Shown here piece by piece: positions 31,341 through 34,038 of a stretch of 34,038 nt of DNA. How positions within the stretch are numbered: position 1 is the stretch's first letter; each line of letters opens with the position of its first letter. A model generated the notes under the pieces. That model did no database searches. It was not told where the DNA came from and worked only from the letters and a program-made list of their open reading frames with translations. This DNA is from an uncultured Clostridium sp. (GTDB lineage: Bacteria > Bacillota > Clostridia > TANB77 > CAG-508): contig CANEHB010000020.1 in NCBI GenBank assembly GCA_947427205.1, positions 1-34,038 on the forward strand, written 5' to 3'. The position numbers were made by a program, and so were the translations under genes.

Positions 31341-32682
31341 CTAAATAAAATTACATAACTCTTCTGAAAGTCCTGTATAGCTTTCTGGTGTTAAATTTAA
31401 CAATATATTTTTATCTTCTTCATTTATATTTAATTCTTTCACAAATTCTCTTAAACTTTCTAATGTAATCTTTTTTCCTCTAGTAAATTCTTTTAAAAGT
31501 TCATATGCATTATCAAAATGATTTTTTCGCAAAATAGTTTGTACTGCTTCAGCCAAAACTTCTGGTGAATCTTCTAAATCTTTTTTTATTACCTCTTCAT
31601 TTATCTGCATTTTTAAAAAGCCTTTTACAGTTTGATTAATTGATATTATTGTATGTGCAAAAGCTACTCCTATATTTCTAAGCATTGAAGAATCACTTAA
31701 ATCTCTTTGCATTCTTGATATTTGAAGATTATTACTTAAACAATCTAATATTGAATTTCCTATACGAATATTAGCCATAGAATTCTCATAATTTATTGGA
31801 TTTACCTTATGTGGCATTACAGAAGAACCTACTTCATCTTTAATAACTTTTTGTTTAAAATATCCCATGCTTATATAAAGCCACATATCACTATTAAAGT
31901 CCATTGTTATATTATTAAATAATTTTATATAACTAAACAATGCACTTATCATATCATGTGATTCTATTTGTGTTGTTAATGGATTAAACTCTAATCCTTC
32001 ACTTTCAACAAATTCCTTTGCTGCATTTACCCAATCTATTTTTGGATATGCCGTATAATGCGCATTAAAATTTCCTACAGCTCCACTAAATTTTCCTTTT
32101 AATTTCACATTACTAATTAATTCTAAAATACTATTCCATCTATATACAAATACTGCAAGTTCTTTTCCGAACAGTAGTTGGAGTCGCATGTTGTCCATGA
32201 GTATGTCCTAACATTGGTAAGTTAGATAACTTAATAGCTTCCATTTTTACAGTATATATTAATCGCCACATATCATTATTTAATGTATTATTCATAAAAT
32301 CTTTTATCATTTTTCCATAAGCAATATTATTTATATCTTCGGATGTACAACCAAAATGTACAAAATTAGTATATTTCTCTAAATTATTTTCTTTTAGTTT
32401 CTCTCTAACATAGTATTCTATCGCTTTTACATCATGATTTGTTTTTTCTTCTATTTCTTTTATCCTTCTAACATCATTTATGTGAAAATTATCTATAATT
32501 TTTTTAAAACTAACTTCTTCTTTATTTATTTTTTTTATTAAAAAACTTAGCCAATCAAATTCAATTATAACTCTATATTTTATGAAAGCATATTCACTAA
32601 AATACTCATTTATCTCTTCTGTAATACCATGATATCTTCCATCAATTGGCGAAATCGCAAGTAATAAATCAACTTCTTTCAT
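31341..32682 (-). pseudogene. purB: Adenylosuccinate lyase, interrupted by a frameshift
   Basis: PurB splits adenylosuccinate to AMP and SAICAR to AICAR in purine synthesis. The first frame (from 32682) holds SPIDGRYHG, FVHFGCTSEDINN and the catalytic GHTHGQHATPTTV (159-171), then runs out of frame into RKRTCSICI and stops at 32140. The next frame continues the family sequence at once (GKELAVFVYRW) and holds the signature loop GSSVMPHKVNP to the end. Removing one base near 32169 restores an unbroken 446-residue PurB, a normal length. It follows purA by 18 nt. The cause may be a real mutation, a sequencing or assembly error, or recoding at GUU-CGG. No second copy is visible in this window. Confidence 0.9.
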
Positions 32683-32700
32683 TTTCTATCTTCCTTTCTT

Positions 32701-33975
<1,275 letters not shown>

Positions 33976-34038
33976 TTACTTTTATTGGTAGTGTAAACTA
34001 ATTTTATATCTTATTTAGCTACACTCTTGTATTTTCAA

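Noticed and set aside
31341..32198. Second purB frame as an independent gene starting at 32198
   Set aside because: Its first residues overlap the first frame out of register and family sequence begins only after the break, so it is the 3' part of one interrupted gene.

Overview
The window is very AT-rich bacterial DNA with strong AGGAGG-type ribosome binding sites, Rho-independent hairpins, TTG and GTG starts, a Spo0A-like regulator and a Spo0E-like small protein. I infer a low-GC Firmicute, most likely an uncultured gut-type Clostridia member. No 16S or other rRNA is present, so the lineage is not fixed. No tRNA or rRNA gene and no insertion sequence were seen. Nearly every gene is on the minus strand; the Spo0A-like gene at 20026-20757 is the only convincing plus-strand gene.

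Region 1 (1-5160) is a compact type II-C CRISPR-Cas locus. It holds the end of an array with three identical 36-nt repeats and 30-nt spacers, then cas2, cas1 and cas9 (1133 residues, all nuclease residues present), and a tracrRNA in the cas9 leader. Each repeat ends in a perfect extended -10 promoter (TGATATAAT). The tracrRNA has its own near-consensus promoter and appears to run straight into cas9.

Region 2 (5300-7480) has a two-gene unit of unknown function, one member resembling the ADP-ribosyltransferase fold, and a compositionally foreign gene with two RyR domains behind a promoter with paired palindromes. Region 3 (7483-11822) is a five-gene operon from one strong promoter: SDR dehydrogenase, HD protein, Ppx/GppA-like ASKHA protein, a second HD protein, and CutA. 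Region 4 (11900-15200) holds a decayed gene tail with an intact terminator and a four-gene operon of unknown function. That operon alternates two tiny related proteins with a coiled-coil protein and a large Ala/Lys-rich protein containing an internal duplication.

Region 5 (15226-19300) is the operon Nudix hydrolase, MscS channel, patatin-like lipase, intracellular alpha-amylase. Region 6 (19385-24752) is regulatory. An ECF sigma factor and its DUF4179-type membrane anti-sigma factor sit near a Spo0A-like protein and a Spo0E-like phosphatase. Three promoters share GAAACC-N17-ATCT(T/A)AT, in front of the sigma operon, a 107-residue orphan and the Spo0A-like gene, which suggests a local ECF regulon.

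Region 7 (24807-34038) is mostly housekeeping: lgt, an active/inactive M16 peptidase pair, a protein with a degenerate zinc motif (HQxxH), a Ca2+/Na+ antiporter, and purA-purB. The purB frame is broken by one extra base near 32169. The best candidates for something undescribed are the four-gene operon at 12223-15055, the ECF promoter trio, and the repeat-promoter/tracrRNA arrangement of the CRISPR locus.
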